DNA from: CBDBES01 sp965204465
GTDB lineage: Bacteria; Spirochaetota; Leptospiria; Turneriellales; CBDBES01
NCBI GenBank assembly: GCA_965204465.1
Contig: OZ241995.1
Location: 62,001-126,000, forward strand
DNA length: 64,000 nucleotides
Direction: 5' to 3'
Each line of letters begins with the position of its first letter. The stretch's first letter is position 1. The notes beneath the pieces are model-generated. The model was not told where the DNA came from and searched no databases. It saw nothing but the letters and a program-made list of their open reading frames with translations. Of the stretch, positions 18,100 to 27,992 are shown in pieces. Both the position numbers and the translations under genes were made by a program.

Positions 18100-18903
18100 A
18101 TGTCTACGATTTCAACTGAACAACATAAATTGATCGATTCTCATTGCCATTTAGATATGACATGGGAAAGAGGGCTCTCTGAAGAAGAAACCTTTAGACA
18201 AATGAAAGATACTTTCACAGAAGGTCTGATACAGATCGCCGCACATGAGAAGGCTGTTTATTTTGCGAAAGAACTCTCTATCAAAAAAATACCCATTGAA
18301 TACCATTATACCATTGGTTTTCATCCGGGTGATGTGGGTAAAGAAAATGAATCCGCCTGTATAGAATTAGCACAAGAATCCAAGGATGATCCTAAATTTG
18401 TGGCGGTCGGAGAAATAGGATTAGATTATTATTATGCAAAGCATACTAAAAAAAAACAGATAAGCACTTTTGAAAAATATATCCAGCTGGCAGAAGAATT
18501 AAAAAAACCTATATGTATTCATACCAGAGATGCGGGCGAAGATACTGTATCCATATTAAAAAACTGTAAAAAAGATCAAAGGATATTGATCCATTGTTTT
18601 ACAGGGAACTTAGCAGAATTAAATTCTTATTTAGAATTAGGTTGCTATATCTCTTTTTCTGGTATTGTCACATTTAAAAATGCTGATGCTATAAAAGAAG
18701 CGGCAATGAAATGTCCTGCTGAAAAAATGCTGGTTGAAACAGACGCCCCTTTTTTAGCTCCTACGCCTTTCCGAGGTAAAGTAAATCAGCCTGGTTATGT
18801 AAGGTATACTCTTGATCATATCGCCAGTTTAAAAGAAATGAATCCTTATCTGCTAGGAGAGTTTACCTATCAAAACACTAAGGAGTTTTATGGATTAGAA
18901 TGA
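18100..18903 (+). CDS. tatD: TatD-family metal-dependent deoxyribonuclease
   Basis: TatD enzymes are TIM-barrel metal-dependent nucleases linked to DNA repair or degradation and D-aminoacyl chemistry. The 267-residue protein has the family metal ligands: IDSHCHLD near residue 15, GEIGLDYYYA, PICIHTRDA, ILIHCFTGN and LVETDAPFLAP, followed by a normal C-terminal PGYVRYTLDHIA segment. Length is typical. TTGACA occurs about 30 bases upstream without a convincing -10. Its stop overlaps the next start by 4 bases (ATGA), so it is coupled to the ABC permease gene. Confidence 0.9.
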   Translation: MSTISTEQHKLIDSHCHLDMTWERGLSEEETFRQMKDTFTEGLIQIAAHEKAVYFAKELSIKKIPIEYHYTIGFHPGDVGKENESACIELAQESKDDPKFVAVGEIGLDYYYAKHTKKKQISTFEKYIQLAEELKKPICIHTRDAGEDTVSILKNCKKDQRILIHCFTGNLAELNSYLELGCYISFSGIVTFKNADAIKEAAMKCPAEKMLVETDAPFLAPTPFRGKVNQPGYVRYTLDHIASLKEMNPYLLGEFTYQNTKEFYGLE

Positions 18904-20258
18904 TATTTCTATGGAGTGATATTTGCATCTTTTTTTTATTATTCAGTTTAGGAATCGGATCCTATTTTATTTTACGATCCGAAATTTGGCGAAATGCTTT
19001 AAAACGGATCATCCGGAACAAAATGTCTTTGATCAGTTTATTCATTCTGATCTTTTATTTTACAGTAGCTGTTTTAGATAGCATTCATTTTGAAAACTCA
19101 GATAGAAAAGGAGAGGTGATCAGCCTTCTGGATAAGATATGCGCCACTCTTGTGCAAAAAGTAGAAACCACTTATTCTGCCCCATTTGCTACCCATTCTT
19201 ATTCAAAGAAAAAAATCAAAAGTGAAAATGGAAATAGTATAAGAGATTATCCCAGATTGATCTATGGAGGAACTCATTTAACTGATTTAGATGAAAAATA
19301 TTCTGATATATGGAATCGTTTTCTATCGGGGCTGTTCATGGGAATTTTAGCCACCATTATCTTGGGCATTCTAGCCGTTTGGTGGATAAGGTCTATGAGA
19401 TCCAATAATAAAAATTTAAAAAAATCATCCTTTTTAAATATATCTAAAAACCTTCTAAGAAAAAATTATGGATTGGTATTGTTCTTTCTTTTGGTTTTTA
19501 TTCTAATCGGTACTTTGATCTCATTTTATGGCAAATATCATATATTGGGAACAGACAAGGCAGGCTATGATGTTTTTTATAAGTCTTTAAAGGCTATCCG
19601 TACAGGTGTTTTGATCGGCATACTTACTACAACACTCATTGCCCCGGTATCTATTTTGTTTGGGGTATTGGCCGGTTACCTGGGAGGTGTTGTGGATGAT
19701 ATAATTCAATATGTTTACACTACCCTGGAATCTATACCTAGCATCCTTTTAATTGCGGCTACCATGTTGATAGCAGAAACTTTTACCAGTGCATCCGGTA
19801 CCCTGGAAAGTGCCGATGAAAAGCTTATTTATCTATGTATTATCATGGGAATTACTTCCTGGACTAATCTTTGTAGGCTCATTAGAGGAGAAACCCTAAA
19901 ATTACGTGAAATGGAATATATTGAAGCAGCTAAGGCATTTGGTGTTAGAAAATTCAGTATTATACTACGTCATATAGTACCTAACATAATGCATATTGTT
20001 TTTATCGTGATGATACTTCGATTTAGTGGAATTGTTTTAGCAGAGGCGGTGCTTACTTATGTTGGCATTGGCGTAGATCCTTCTATTTATTCTTGGGGAA
20101 ATATGATCAATCAAGCCCGTTTTGAACTGGCCAGGGATCCAGTGGTATGGTGGAATTTGGTTAGCGCGTTCATTTTTATGGTGGGCCTAGTCTTACCAGC
20201 CAATATTTTAGGAGATGAAGTAAGGGATATATTAGACCCTAAATTGAAAAATTATTAG
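18900..20258 (+). CDS. Peptide-type ABC transporter permease (OppC/YejE-like)
   Basis: This encodes a 452-residue inner-membrane permease. An N-terminal segment (about 1-165, TM near residues 10-25 and 40-60, a periplasmic stretch, then a TM around 145-165) precedes the BPD transporter domain, in which GTDKAGYDVFYKSLKAIRTG and the EAA loop EYIEAAKAFGVRKFSIILRHIVPN are visible. Such permeases import peptides or related solutes as heterodimers. Only this OppC-type subunit and the fused ATPase are present; the OppB-type partner and the binding protein are not in the window. The next gene begins on the adjacent base. Confidence 0.85.
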   Translation: MIFLWSDICIFFLLFSLGIGSYFILRSEIWRNALKRIIRNKMSLISLFILIFYFTVAVLDSIHFENSDRKGEVISLLDKICATLVQKVETTYSAPFATHSYSKKKIKSENGNSIRDYPRLIYGGTHLTDLDEKYSDIWNRFLSGLFMGILATIILGILAVWWIRSMRSNNKNLKKSSFLNISKNLLRKNYGLVLFFLLVFILIGTLISFYGKYHILGTDKAGYDVFYKSLKAIRTGVLIGILTTTLIAPVSILFGVLAGYLGGVVDDIIQYVYTTLESIPSILLIAATMLIAETFTSASGTLESADEKLIYLCIIMGITSWTNLCRLIRGETLKLREMEYIEAAKAFGVRKFSIILRHIVPNIMHIVFIVMILRFSGIVLAEAVLTYVGIGVDPSIYSWGNMINQARFELARDPVVWWNLVSAFIFMVGLVLPANILGDEVRDILDPKLKNY

Positions 20259-22073
20259 ATGCTAGAAGTAAAAAATTTAAAAACCTATTTTAGGACTCCA
20301 TCAGGAATTGCCAGAATTGTAGATGATGTTTCTTTTAAAATACCAAGTGGAAAGACCTTGGCTCTGGTAGGTGAATCAGGATGCGGAAAGAGTATTACAG
20401 CGCTCTCTCTGATACAACTCATTCCAAAGCATATTGCTTTTTTTGCAGGGGGTAAGGTACTATTCAAAGGCAAAAATCTATTGAAACTGTCCCAAAAAGA
20501 AAGGCAATTCATTCGAGGCAATCGTATATCAATGATATTCCAGGATCCTATGAAAAGCTTAAATCCAGTTTTTTCCATTGGTTTTCAGATCATGGAACCA
20601 CTTAGATTGCATCAAAGACTTTCTTTAAAAGAAGCGCGAGATAAGACGATTGAATTATTAGATATGGTTAAAATAGGCGATCCGCAAAGAATATTCAGCG
20701 AGTATCCACATCAGCTTTCGGGGGGGATGAAACAGAGAGTGATGATCGCAATCGCAATGGCTTGCAATCCTGATATTTTAATTGCGGATGAACCCACTAC
20801 CGCTTTAGACGTTACAACCCAGAGGCAGATACTAAATTTATTAAGAGACATTCAGGAAAAAAGTAAGATGTCCATTTTATTGATCACCCATGATATGGGC
20901 CTGGTTTCCAGATTCTCGGACGAAGTGGCCGTAATGTATGCTGGTAAGATCGTAGAATTGGCTAAGAATAAAAACTTTTTCAGCCACACTTCCCATCCTT
21001 ACAGCATAAAATTACTCAGGTCTATCCCAGCTTATCACAATCCTAAATATTATTTAGAGACGATCGAGGGTAGGGTTCCTCCCGCAGAACAATATCCAGA
21101 GGTTGGATGTTCATTCTCAGAAAGGTGTCATGTAAAAGAAGAAATATGCGGCAGAGAAACTCCTGTACTTCTTAAAATAAAGCCAGGACATCAAACAGCC
21201 TGCCATTTATATGCTAAAAAATTTCAAAAGTCAAATCAGGCAATTCATTCCTTGAAACAAAACACACTCAAACCAAGTAGTTCAACCGCCCCAAAAAAGA
21301 ATCATATAAAGATAAGATCTCTGAAGGTATATTATCCGATCAAAAAGGGGATATTAAAGAAAACAGTTGGTCATGTAAAGGCAGTAGATGGGGTAGATAT
21401 TAATATCCGGAAAGGAAGTACTTTTGCCCTGGTAGGAGAATCCGGATGCGGTAAAACTACTTTTGGCAAGGCAATTGTAAAACTAGCTCCCGTATGGCAT
21501 GGAAATATTTCTATAGAAAGTCAAGAAATCACTTCTCTAAAAGAAAAAGAGATGCAAAAAATCCGTAAAAAAGTACAGATCATTTTCCAAGACCCATTCT
21601 CTTCACTCAACCCACGCATTATGATCAAAGACATCATATCAGAAGGAATAAAGGCTCATTTCAAAAATTTAAGTAAAAAAGAAGTCATGAAGAAAATAGA
21701 TCATGCCTTGAAAATAGTAGGTCTGAGTGTCTCCATGAAAGATAGGTATCCGCATGAATTTTCAGGTGGTCAGAGACAGAGAATTGGAATTGCGAGAGTG
21801 TTGGTTTTAGACCCTGATTTCATTGTATGTGATGAAGTAACCAGCTCATTGGATGTTTCTGTACAGGCACAGATATTGAATCTTCTGGAAAAATTACAGC
21901 ATGAGCTGAATCTTACCTATTTATTCATTACTCATGATCTGGGTCTGGTAAAATATCTTGCGGATGAAGTAGCTGTCATGCACCGGGGCAAAATCGTAGA
22001 AACAGGGACTACAAATAAGATATTTAACTCCCCACAGACAGAATATACCAAGGAATTATTATCTATGGTGTAA
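20259..22073 (+). CDS. Fused double ABC ATPase for peptide-type transporter (OppDF/YejF-like)
   Basis: This 604-residue protein has two complete ABC ATPase modules, equivalent to OppD plus OppF. Module 1 (about 1-330) has GESGCGKS, QDPMKSLNP, LSGGMKQR and ADEPTTALD, plus the oligopeptide C-terminal Cys-rich extension with CSFSERCH and CGRETP. Module 2 (about 345-604) has GESGCGKT, QDPFSSLNP, FSGGQRQR and CDEVTSSLD. It energises the upstream permease, from which it is separated by zero bases. The fusion is the YejF-type arrangement. Confidence 0.92.
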   Translation: MLEVKNLKTYFRTPSGIARIVDDVSFKIPSGKTLALVGESGCGKSITALSLIQLIPKHIAFFAGGKVLFKGKNLLKLSQKERQFIRGNRISMIFQDPMKSLNPVFSIGFQIMEPLRLHQRLSLKEARDKTIELLDMVKIGDPQRIFSEYPHQLSGGMKQRVMIAIAMACNPDILIADEPTTALDVTTQRQILNLLRDIQEKSKMSILLITHDMGLVSRFSDEVAVMYAGKIVELAKNKNFFSHTSHPYSIKLLRSIPAYHNPKYYLETIEGRVPPAEQYPEVGCSFSERCHVKEEICGRETPVLLKIKPGHQTACHLYAKKFQKSNQAIHSLKQNTLKPSSSTAPKKNHIKIRSLKVYYPIKKGILKKTVGHVKAVDGVDINIRKGSTFALVGESGCGKTTFGKAIVKLAPVWHGNISIESQEITSLKEKEMQKIRKKVQIIFQDPFSSLNPRIMIKDIISEGIKAHFKNLSKKEVMKKIDHALKIVGLSVSMKDRYPHEFSGGQRQRIGIARVLVLDPDFIVCDEVTSSLDVSVQAQILNLLEKLQHELNLTYLFITHDLGLVKYLADEVAVMHRGKIVETGTTNKIFNSPQTEYTKELLSMV

Positions 22074-22075
22074 TG

Positions 22076-22117
22076 AAAAGAGCTTTATGAGTTCATTTCC
22101 TAATGATCTGCTCTTTT
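22076..22117 (+). terminator. Possible terminator after the ABC transporter genes
   Basis: AAAAGAGC (22076-22083) and GCTCTTTT (22110-22117) are perfect 8-base inverted arms with a 26-base loop, located just after the ATPase stop. The T-rich second arm could act as the U-tract, but the large loop makes this a weak call. Confidence 0.3.
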
Positions 22118-22274
22118 ATCTCCTTCCAGAAGTCTTATCCGTCGTATCCAATAATAAGACATAATACAGTAGAAAAAAGAAACATCGGATTTTTTTTTCT
22201 ATCTAAAAATAAATATTCAGTAAAAAATTATCTTGCAGCTGTTTCTCTATTGCATGACTTAACCAATACCGAAA

Positions 22275-23711
22275 ATGAGTTCCGCAGGCCAAGATCTGAT
22301 CCGGGATGACTTATGGAAAGCCTTCCCTCTAAAAAATGACCTAAATGACCTATGGTCCCAGCTTCATAAGAAATTATCCCAGAGAGAACCCTCTCAATTT
22401 TTCAATGCATTCTTTTCTAAAGTTAGAATAAGCAGATGGGAAAAGAATCAATTATTCCTTACAAGCCATGACGAGAGAGTAATCAATCACCTAAAAAGAA
22501 GATATATAGATCTTATTCAAAAATGCGCCACTGAATTAGCGAGGATACCAACATTCGTATTCCTGGAAACGGAAATAGGAATAAAAAAGAAAGAAGATCA
22601 GAATATCCAAAGTCAAGAGAAGCCTTCCATGGGAACATATTCATCTATAAATACAAATGAGGATCATGCTACTTATATTCAACTGAATCCTAAATATCAA
22701 TTTGATCAATTTGTGTCTGGATCATCTAATGAGCATGCCCTAGCCGCCGCGCAGGGAATTGCCGAAAATCCAAATAAACTACATAATCCTTTATACATTT
22801 ATGGTAGCGTGGGGTTGGGAAAAACCCATCTATTAATGGCGATTGGAAATTATATACAGAAAAAAACCCCTTGGTTGAAGGTACAATATACTCCTGCAGA
22901 AACTTTTCAAAGTGATCTAATGGATGCAGTACAAAATAAGACTTTTTATCAATTCAAGGCAAAATATAGAAATATGGATATTCTTTTATTCGATGACATT
23001 CAATTGATCAGCAGCAAAGCAGAATATACGCAAGAAGAAATATTTCATACATTTAACTATATGTATCAAAATGAAAAACAAATTGTTATTTCAAGTGATC
23101 GCCCCGCCCAACATCTGCATACTTTAAAAGACCGTCTCATCAGTAGATTTCAATCAGGATTGATCGTAGACATAAAACCACCCAATCTACATACTAGAAT
23201 AGAAATTTTACGTTCCAAGGCAAAGCAGATGGGCTTATCTCTTAATGAAGAGGCCATCTCTCATATTGCTTCTAAGATCAAAGGACAGGTAAGATTATTG
23301 GAGGCGGTATTGATCAAACTCAATTTTCTGAGTCAGTGTAATCATCATCAAAAATCAATTGATCTCCAAATGATAGAAGATACACTGCAATCTTTATGCA
23401 TAGAAGATGGAAAAAATGATTTAAGCTTAAAAGTCATTCTGGAAAGGGTTTCTGAATTGTTTCAGGTAACCCAAGAACAAGTAAAAAGCAGAAGTAGATC
23501 AAGTGAGTCTTCTCTGGCAAGGCACATCTGCATGTATATTGCCAAAAATTTAATCCCCAGTCTTCCAATGCATTCTATTGCCGTATTTTTCGGAAGAAAT
23601 GATCATTCAACAGTATTTCATGCAGAAAAAAAGATAAAAAAACTTCTACAAAAAGACAGATCATTACAATTTAAAGTACAGGAATTAATGGAATCTTTAA
23701 AAAAGGTTTAA
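22275..23711 (+). CDS. dnaA: Chromosomal replication initiator protein DnaA
   Basis: DnaA binds origin boxes and opens DNA for replication. The 478-residue protein has domain I (about 1-95), a linker (about 96-135), the AAA+ domain with FVSGSSNEHALAAAQ, Walker A GSVGLGKTH, Walker B ILLFDDIQ and sensor segment KDRLISRFQSG, and the C-terminal DNA-binding domain with NDHSTVFHAEKKI. The gene is not followed by dnaN; its 3' end overlaps the convergent atpC by 4 bases. The ~200-base upstream gap shows no clear cluster of TTATCCACA-type boxes, so origin location is open. Confidence 0.95.
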   Translation: MSSAGQDLIRDDLWKAFPLKNDLNDLWSQLHKKLSQREPSQFFNAFFSKVRISRWEKNQLFLTSHDERVINHLKRRYIDLIQKCATELARIPTFVFLETEIGIKKKEDQNIQSQEKPSMGTYSSINTNEDHATYIQLNPKYQFDQFVSGSSNEHALAAAQGIAENPNKLHNPLYIYGSVGLGKTHLLMAIGNYIQKKTPWLKVQYTPAETFQSDLMDAVQNKTFYQFKAKYRNMDILLFDDIQLISSKAEYTQEEIFHTFNYMYQNEKQIVISSDRPAQHLHTLKDRLISRFQSGLIVDIKPPNLHTRIEILRSKAKQMGLSLNEEAISHIASKIKGQVRLLEAVLIKLNFLSQCNHHQKSIDLQMIEDTLQSLCIEDGKNDLSLKVILERVSELFQVTQEQVKSRSRSSESSLARHICMYIAKNLIPSLPMHSIAVFFGRNDHSTVFHAEKKIKKLLQKDRSLQFKVQELMESLKKV

Positions 23712-24097
23712 ATATGACAACACCTCAAACGAGCCCTATGTATATTTATTTGAGACTGTTTATTGTGCATCTCCATGTCAGAATAAGTAACCTTAGACAG
23801 AAGAGACTCTAAAGCTTTTTCTTCTACTTCTTTCGAAATTTCTTCTGGAAAATAAACACCTTCCAGCAAAGCGGTGACTTCATCATTGTCCACTTGCACA
23901 AAACCCCTTTCAACGGCAAAGATAATGGTATCTTCTTTTTCTTTAATGACCTTAAATATACCAGGCTCTAATTCACTGATCATAGGAACATGTCCTGGGA
24001 GAATGGTACAAGAAGAACGCTTACCTGGAAGAAATAAACCAGATGCCTTCCCTTCATAGATATTTTTTTCAGATGTGAGAATACTAACATCCAACAT
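23708..24097 (-). CDS. atpC: ATP synthase epsilon subunit
   Basis: The epsilon subunit sits in the F1 stalk, links gamma to the c-ring and can inhibit ATP hydrolysis. The 129-residue protein has the N-terminal beta-sandwich (LDVSILTSEKNIYEGKASG, LPGHVPMISELEPGIF) and a helical C-terminal part (EEISKEVEEKALESLLSKV ... HRARLR). It is the last gene of the atp operon. Its start overlaps the atpD stop by one base and its 3' end overlaps dnaA by 4 bases. Confidence 0.9.
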   Translation of the reverse strand: MLDVSILTSEKNIYEGKASGLFLPGKRSSCTILPGHVPMISELEPGIFKVIKEKEDTIIFAVERGFVQVDNDEVTALLEGVYFPEEISKEVEEKALESLLSKVTYSDMEMHNKQSQINIHRARLRCCHI

Positions 24098-25500
24098 TAT
24101 ACCTTGACTCCCATTTCGTTGGCCTTTTTTAGAACATCTTCCAAAGAACCCATTAGCATAAAAGACTGCTCTGGTATATGATCATATTTCCCGGAAAGTA
24201 TTTCTTCAAAAGAAGATACCGTGTCTTCTAATTTTACATATTTACCTGGGATGCCCGTAAATTGTTCTGCCACATGAAATGGCTGAGATAAGAATCTTTC
24301 TAATCTACGCGCCCGGTTTACGATCATCTTGTCTTCTTCTGATAACTCTTCCATTCCCAGTATGGCAATAATATCCTGCAAGTCTTTATATCTCTGCAAA
24401 ACCTGCTGCACCTGCCTTGCCACATTATAATGTTTTTCGCCAACAATCTGAGGACTCAAAGCCCTGCTGCTTGAATCCAGAGGATCCACAGCAGGATAAA
24501 TACCTTTCTCAGCTATTTTGCGGGAAAGAACGGTATTAGCATCTAAATGAGTAAAAGCAGTTGCCGGTGCCGGGTCAGTAAGATCATCCGCGGGGACATA
24601 GATCGCCTGTACAGAAGTAATAGAGCCATTCTTTGTGGAGGTGATCCTTTCTTGTAATTGACCCATTTCAGTGGCTAAGGTTGGTTGATATCCAACAGCA
24701 GAAGGCATTCTACCTAAAAGAGCGCTTACTTCAGACCCTGCCTGGGAGAAGCGAAATACATTATCAATAAAAAGTAAAATATCACTCCCGGAATAGTCTC
24801 TAAGCCATTCTGCCATAGTCAATGCACTTAAACCAACTCTAAGACGAGCACCTGGCGGTTCATTCATTTGCCCATATACAAGACAAGTCTTATCAATCAC
24901 GCCTGACTCCTGCATTTCCAACCAAAGATCGTTTCCCTCTCGGGTCCTCTCGCCCACCCCCGCAAAAACGCTATAGCCACCATGCTGTTTAGCTATATTA
25001 TTGATCAATTCCATGATCACCACTGTCTTACCAACGCCAGCGCCTCCAAATAATCCAGTCTTACCTCCTCTGATATATGGTTCTAACAGATCAATTACCT
25101 TAATGCCTGTCTCAAATATTTCGATTTTTGGCTCCAGATTTTTATATTCAGGACTTTTCTGATGGATAGGACGGCGTTCTTTCACTTCGAATTTTCCCTG
25201 CTCATCCACCGTTTCTCCCAGCACATTGAATATTCTTCCTAATGTGTTCAAACCAACTGGTACAGAAATAGGATGATTGGTACTATAAATGGGTTGGTTT
25301 CTTCTTACCCCATCGGTGCTTCCCAAAGCCACTGCCCTCACTACCCCACCCCCCAGGTGCTGTTGTACTTCGCAGACTAATTTTCCATTCTGCCTTTCCA
25401 ATTCTAAGGCACTATAGATAGTTGGCATTTCTTTCTCAGAAAATTTAGCATCTAAAACTGATCCAATTATTTGGACTACTTTTCCTTCTGATCTATTCAT
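24097..25500 (-). CDS. atpD: ATP synthase beta subunit
   Basis: This is the catalytic F1 subunit (467 residues, usual length). It shows Walker A GGAGVGKT (about residues 152-159), the catalytic glutamate stretch GVGERTREGND, Walker B ILLFIDNVFRFSQAGSEVS and the tail motif ARRLERFLSQPFHVAEQFTG. It lies between atpG and atpC. A good Shine-Dalgarno AAGGAGA is seen upstream on the minus strand. Confidence 0.97.
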   Translation of the reverse strand: MNRSEGKVVQIIGSVLDAKFSEKEMPTIYSALELERQNGKLVCEVQQHLGGGVVRAVALGSTDGVRRNQPIYSTNHPISVPVGLNTLGRIFNVLGETVDEQGKFEVKERRPIHQKSPEYKNLEPKIEIFETGIKVIDLLEPYIRGGKTGLFGGAGVGKTVVIMELINNIAKQHGGYSVFAGVGERTREGNDLWLEMQESGVIDKTCLVYGQMNEPPGARLRVGLSALTMAEWLRDYSGSDILLFIDNVFRFSQAGSEVSALLGRMPSAVGYQPTLATEMGQLQERITSTKNGSITSVQAIYVPADDLTDPAPATAFTHLDANTVLSRKIAEKGIYPAVDPLDSSSRALSPQIVGEKHYNVARQVQQVLQRYKDLQDIIAILGMEELSEEDKMIVNRARRLERFLSQPFHVAEQFTGIPGKYVKLEDTVSSFEEILSGKYDHIPEQSFMLMGSLEDVLKKANEMGVKV

Positions 25501-25536
25501 ATTATCTCCTTTTTAAAAAAATATATTTTCTTATAA

Positions 25537-26448
25537 CTATACTCCAACAGTACCACCTACGATTTCTGCGATCTCTTGTGTGATCTTTGCCTGCCTTACT
25601 CTGTTATATAGTCTGGTCATTTCGTGTATGATTTCAGTGGCATTTTCAGTTGCATTCTTCATCGCAATTTTTCTGGCTACTTGCTCAGAAGCAGAGGATT
25701 GTAAGATTGACTGAAAAGTCTGTATCCTAATATATTGAGGCAATAAAGACATCAGTATCTGCTCAGCAGAAGGCTCAAAAATAGAAGCATCCTTGCTAGA
25801 TATGTCTTTCTCTTGTTCATCTACTCCAGACATTATTTCTTCTAAGAATGATTCTTTATTAAAGGGAAGGATTGACCTTATCTTAGGGACTTGTAAAGAT
25901 GAATTAACATAGAATGTAGAAATGATCTCAAATTGATCTATCTCTGCTTTTTTAAATTTTTCCATGAAATGATCTGCAAATTCGATAGCTTCTTTAAAGG
26001 TTGGCTTATCCTCAATATGAGTATAACCTTTCTCATAAGGGATTTCTAAGAAATCGAATATAGAAATAACTTTTTTGCCAATTAAATGAATGCAAGTATC
26101 TATATTGTTAGATTCAAGTTCCTTTATTCTTTTCTGGGCTAATTTTATCACGCTATTATTGAATCCACCGCAAAGGCCACGGTTGGCAGACACAACCAAT
26201 AGGCCAACCCTGGAAATATCTTTAGGAGATTCTAACAAAGGATGCTCTATTTTCGTATTCAAGTAAGAAAGTGACCCGATAACCAATTGGAGTAATTTTT
26301 CTATTCTTTTTACATAAGCTCCGGAATGATTAACTCTATCTACTGTTCTCTTAGCCTTTGCCGTGGCTACCATTTCCATTGTCTTTGTTATTTTTTTAGT
26401 ATTCTGAACGGCATGAATACGTTTTTTGATCTCCTTTGGAGTTGCCAT
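25537..26448 (-). CDS. atpG: ATP synthase gamma subunit
   Basis: Gamma is the rotor shaft of F1. The 303-residue protein shows the conserved N-terminal ATPKEIKKRIHAVQNTKKIT with TMEMVATAKAKR, the middle SANRGLCGGFNN, and the C-terminal helix with SEQVARKIAMKNATENATEI and RLYNRVRQAKITQEIAEIVGG. It is slightly longer than the E. coli protein owing to a region near residues 195-215. Lies between atpA and atpD. Confidence 0.95.
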   Translation of the reverse strand: MATPKEIKKRIHAVQNTKKITKTMEMVATAKAKRTVDRVNHSGAYVKRIEKLLQLVIGSLSYLNTKIEHPLLESPKDISRVGLLVVSANRGLCGGFNNSVIKLAQKRIKELESNNIDTCIHLIGKKVISIFDFLEIPYEKGYTHIEDKPTFKEAIEFADHFMEKFKKAEIDQFEIISTFYVNSSLQVPKIRSILPFNKESFLEEIMSGVDEQEKDISSKDASIFEPSAEQILMSLLPQYIRIQTFQSILQSSASEQVARKIAMKNATENATEIIHEMTRLYNRVRQAKITQEIAEIVGGTVGV

Positions 26449-26471
26449 ATTCTATTTATTATAAAAATATA

Positions 26472-27989
26472 TTAAGCTGATACCTTTTTGCTGAATCTCT
26501 CTGTAAAATCTTTCAGTATCTTTGGCAATTCTTCTCCTTCTGGTAGCTCTTTCTTTTCGGCTATGTACAGCAGTAGATCAGAATGATTCTTTTCAAAAAA
26601 GTCAAATAATTGTTTTTCATATTTATTGATCTCTCCCACAGAAATATCATCTAAATATCCTTTGGTTGCAGCATAAATAGAAATAACTTGTTTTTCCACA
26701 GGATAAGAATCATATTGATCTTGTTTCAATAATTCTACAAGTCTTTTCCCTCTGTCTATTTGCTTTTGTGTAACAGAGTCTAATTCAGTACCTAACTGAG
26801 CAAATGCTTCTAACTCTCTGAATTGAGCCAGGTCGAGTCTTAGTGTACCCGCCACTTTTTTCATTGCTTTGATCTGTGCATTCCCACCTACTCTGGAAAC
26901 AGAAATACCAACATCAACCGCTGGCCTGATCCCCGAAGCAAAAAGACTCGGTTGAAGATATATTTGACCGTCTGTAATAGAAATAACGTTGGTGGGAATA
27001 TAGGCAGATACTTCCCCTTCCTGGGTTTCTATAATGGGAAGTGCCGTTAAGGATCCACCTCCATTTTTTTTATTTAATTTAGCCGCTCTCTCTAATAAAC
27101 GAGAATGTAAATAAAAAACATCCCCTGGATATGCTTCTCTTCCAGGAGGGCGTTTTAGTAAAAGGGACATCTGGCGGTATGCATTTGCCTGTTTCGTTAA
27201 ATCATCATATACACATAGAGTGGCCTTCCCCTGGTTATACATGAATTCTTCAGCAATAGCGGTGGCAGAATAGGGTGCTAAAAATTGCATAGGCGCTGGA
27301 TCAGATGCATTTGCTGCTACCACTATGGTATAATCCATTGCTCCATATGTTTTCAATTTTTCAACCACGCTGGCAACTGTAGAGGCCTTTTGACCAATGG
27401 CAGCATAGATGCAAATAACATCTTTACCCTTCTGATTGATGATAGTATCTATGGCAACTGCCGTTTTACCAGTGCCTCTATCTCCAATGATCAACTCACG
27501 TTGCCCCCTTCCAATGGGGATCATAGAATCTATTGCCTTAATACCTGTTTGGAGCGGTTCATTTACAGGTTGTCTTTTCGCGATACCTGGGGCAATGATT
27601 TCAATGGGTCTGTAAGAAGAGCTCTCAATCAGCCCTTTCCCATCCAATGGAGCCCCCAATGGATCTACCAGTCTGCCCATCATTGCATCTCCAGTAGGTA
27701 TTTCTAAAATATGTCCCGTTCTTTTAACGATCATGCCTTCTTTGATCTCCAGAAAATTACCCATAACTACGACACCAACAGAGTTTTCTTCTAAATTGAA
27801 TGCAAGCCCCTTGATTCCATTTTCAAATTCAAGCATTTCATTTGCCATACAGTTTTTAAGGCCATATACTGTGGCAATCCCATCGCCTACTTCTAGTATA
27901 TTGCCAACTTCTTCTATTTTAAGGTTTTCTCCATAATGAGATATTTCTTTTTTTAAAACTGACACTATTTCTTCTGCATTAATTTTCAT
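26472..27989 (-). CDS. atpA: ATP synthase alpha subunit
   Basis: This is the non-catalytic nucleotide-binding F1 subunit (505 residues). It shows GDRGTGKT (residues about 169-176), VGDGIATVYGL, CVYDDLTKQANAYRQMSLLLKRPPGREAYPGD in part, and SVSRVGGNAQIKAMK. The gene starts 3 bases after the atpH stop and is 23 bases before atpG. Confidence 0.97.
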   Translation of the reverse strand: MKINAEEIVSVLKKEISHYGENLKIEEVGNILEVGDGIATVYGLKNCMANEMLEFENGIKGLAFNLEENSVGVVVMGNFLEIKEGMIVKRTGHILEIPTGDAMMGRLVDPLGAPLDGKGLIESSSYRPIEIIAPGIAKRQPVNEPLQTGIKAIDSMIPIGRGQRELIIGDRGTGKTAVAIDTIINQKGKDVICIYAAIGQKASTVASVVEKLKTYGAMDYTIVVAANASDPAPMQFLAPYSATAIAEEFMYNQGKATLCVYDDLTKQANAYRQMSLLLKRPPGREAYPGDVFYLHSRLLERAAKLNKKNGGGSLTALPIIETQEGEVSAYIPTNVISITDGQIYLQPSLFASGIRPAVDVGISVSRVGGNAQIKAMKKVAGTLRLDLAQFRELEAFAQLGTELDSVTQKQIDRGKRLVELLKQDQYDSYPVEKQVISIYAATKGYLDDISVGEINKYEKQLFDFFEKNHSDLLLYIAEKKELPEGEELPKILKDFTERFSKKVSA

Positions 27990-27992
27990 GAT

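Noticed and set aside
22074..22274. Replication origin upstream of dnaA
   Set aside because: No cluster of DnaA boxes or clear unwinding element was visible; single TTATC-like words are expected in AT-rich DNA.
22103..22309. 68-codon frame between the ABC ATPase and dnaA
   Set aside because: It overlaps the dnaA start, has no recognisable domain and no ribosome binding site.
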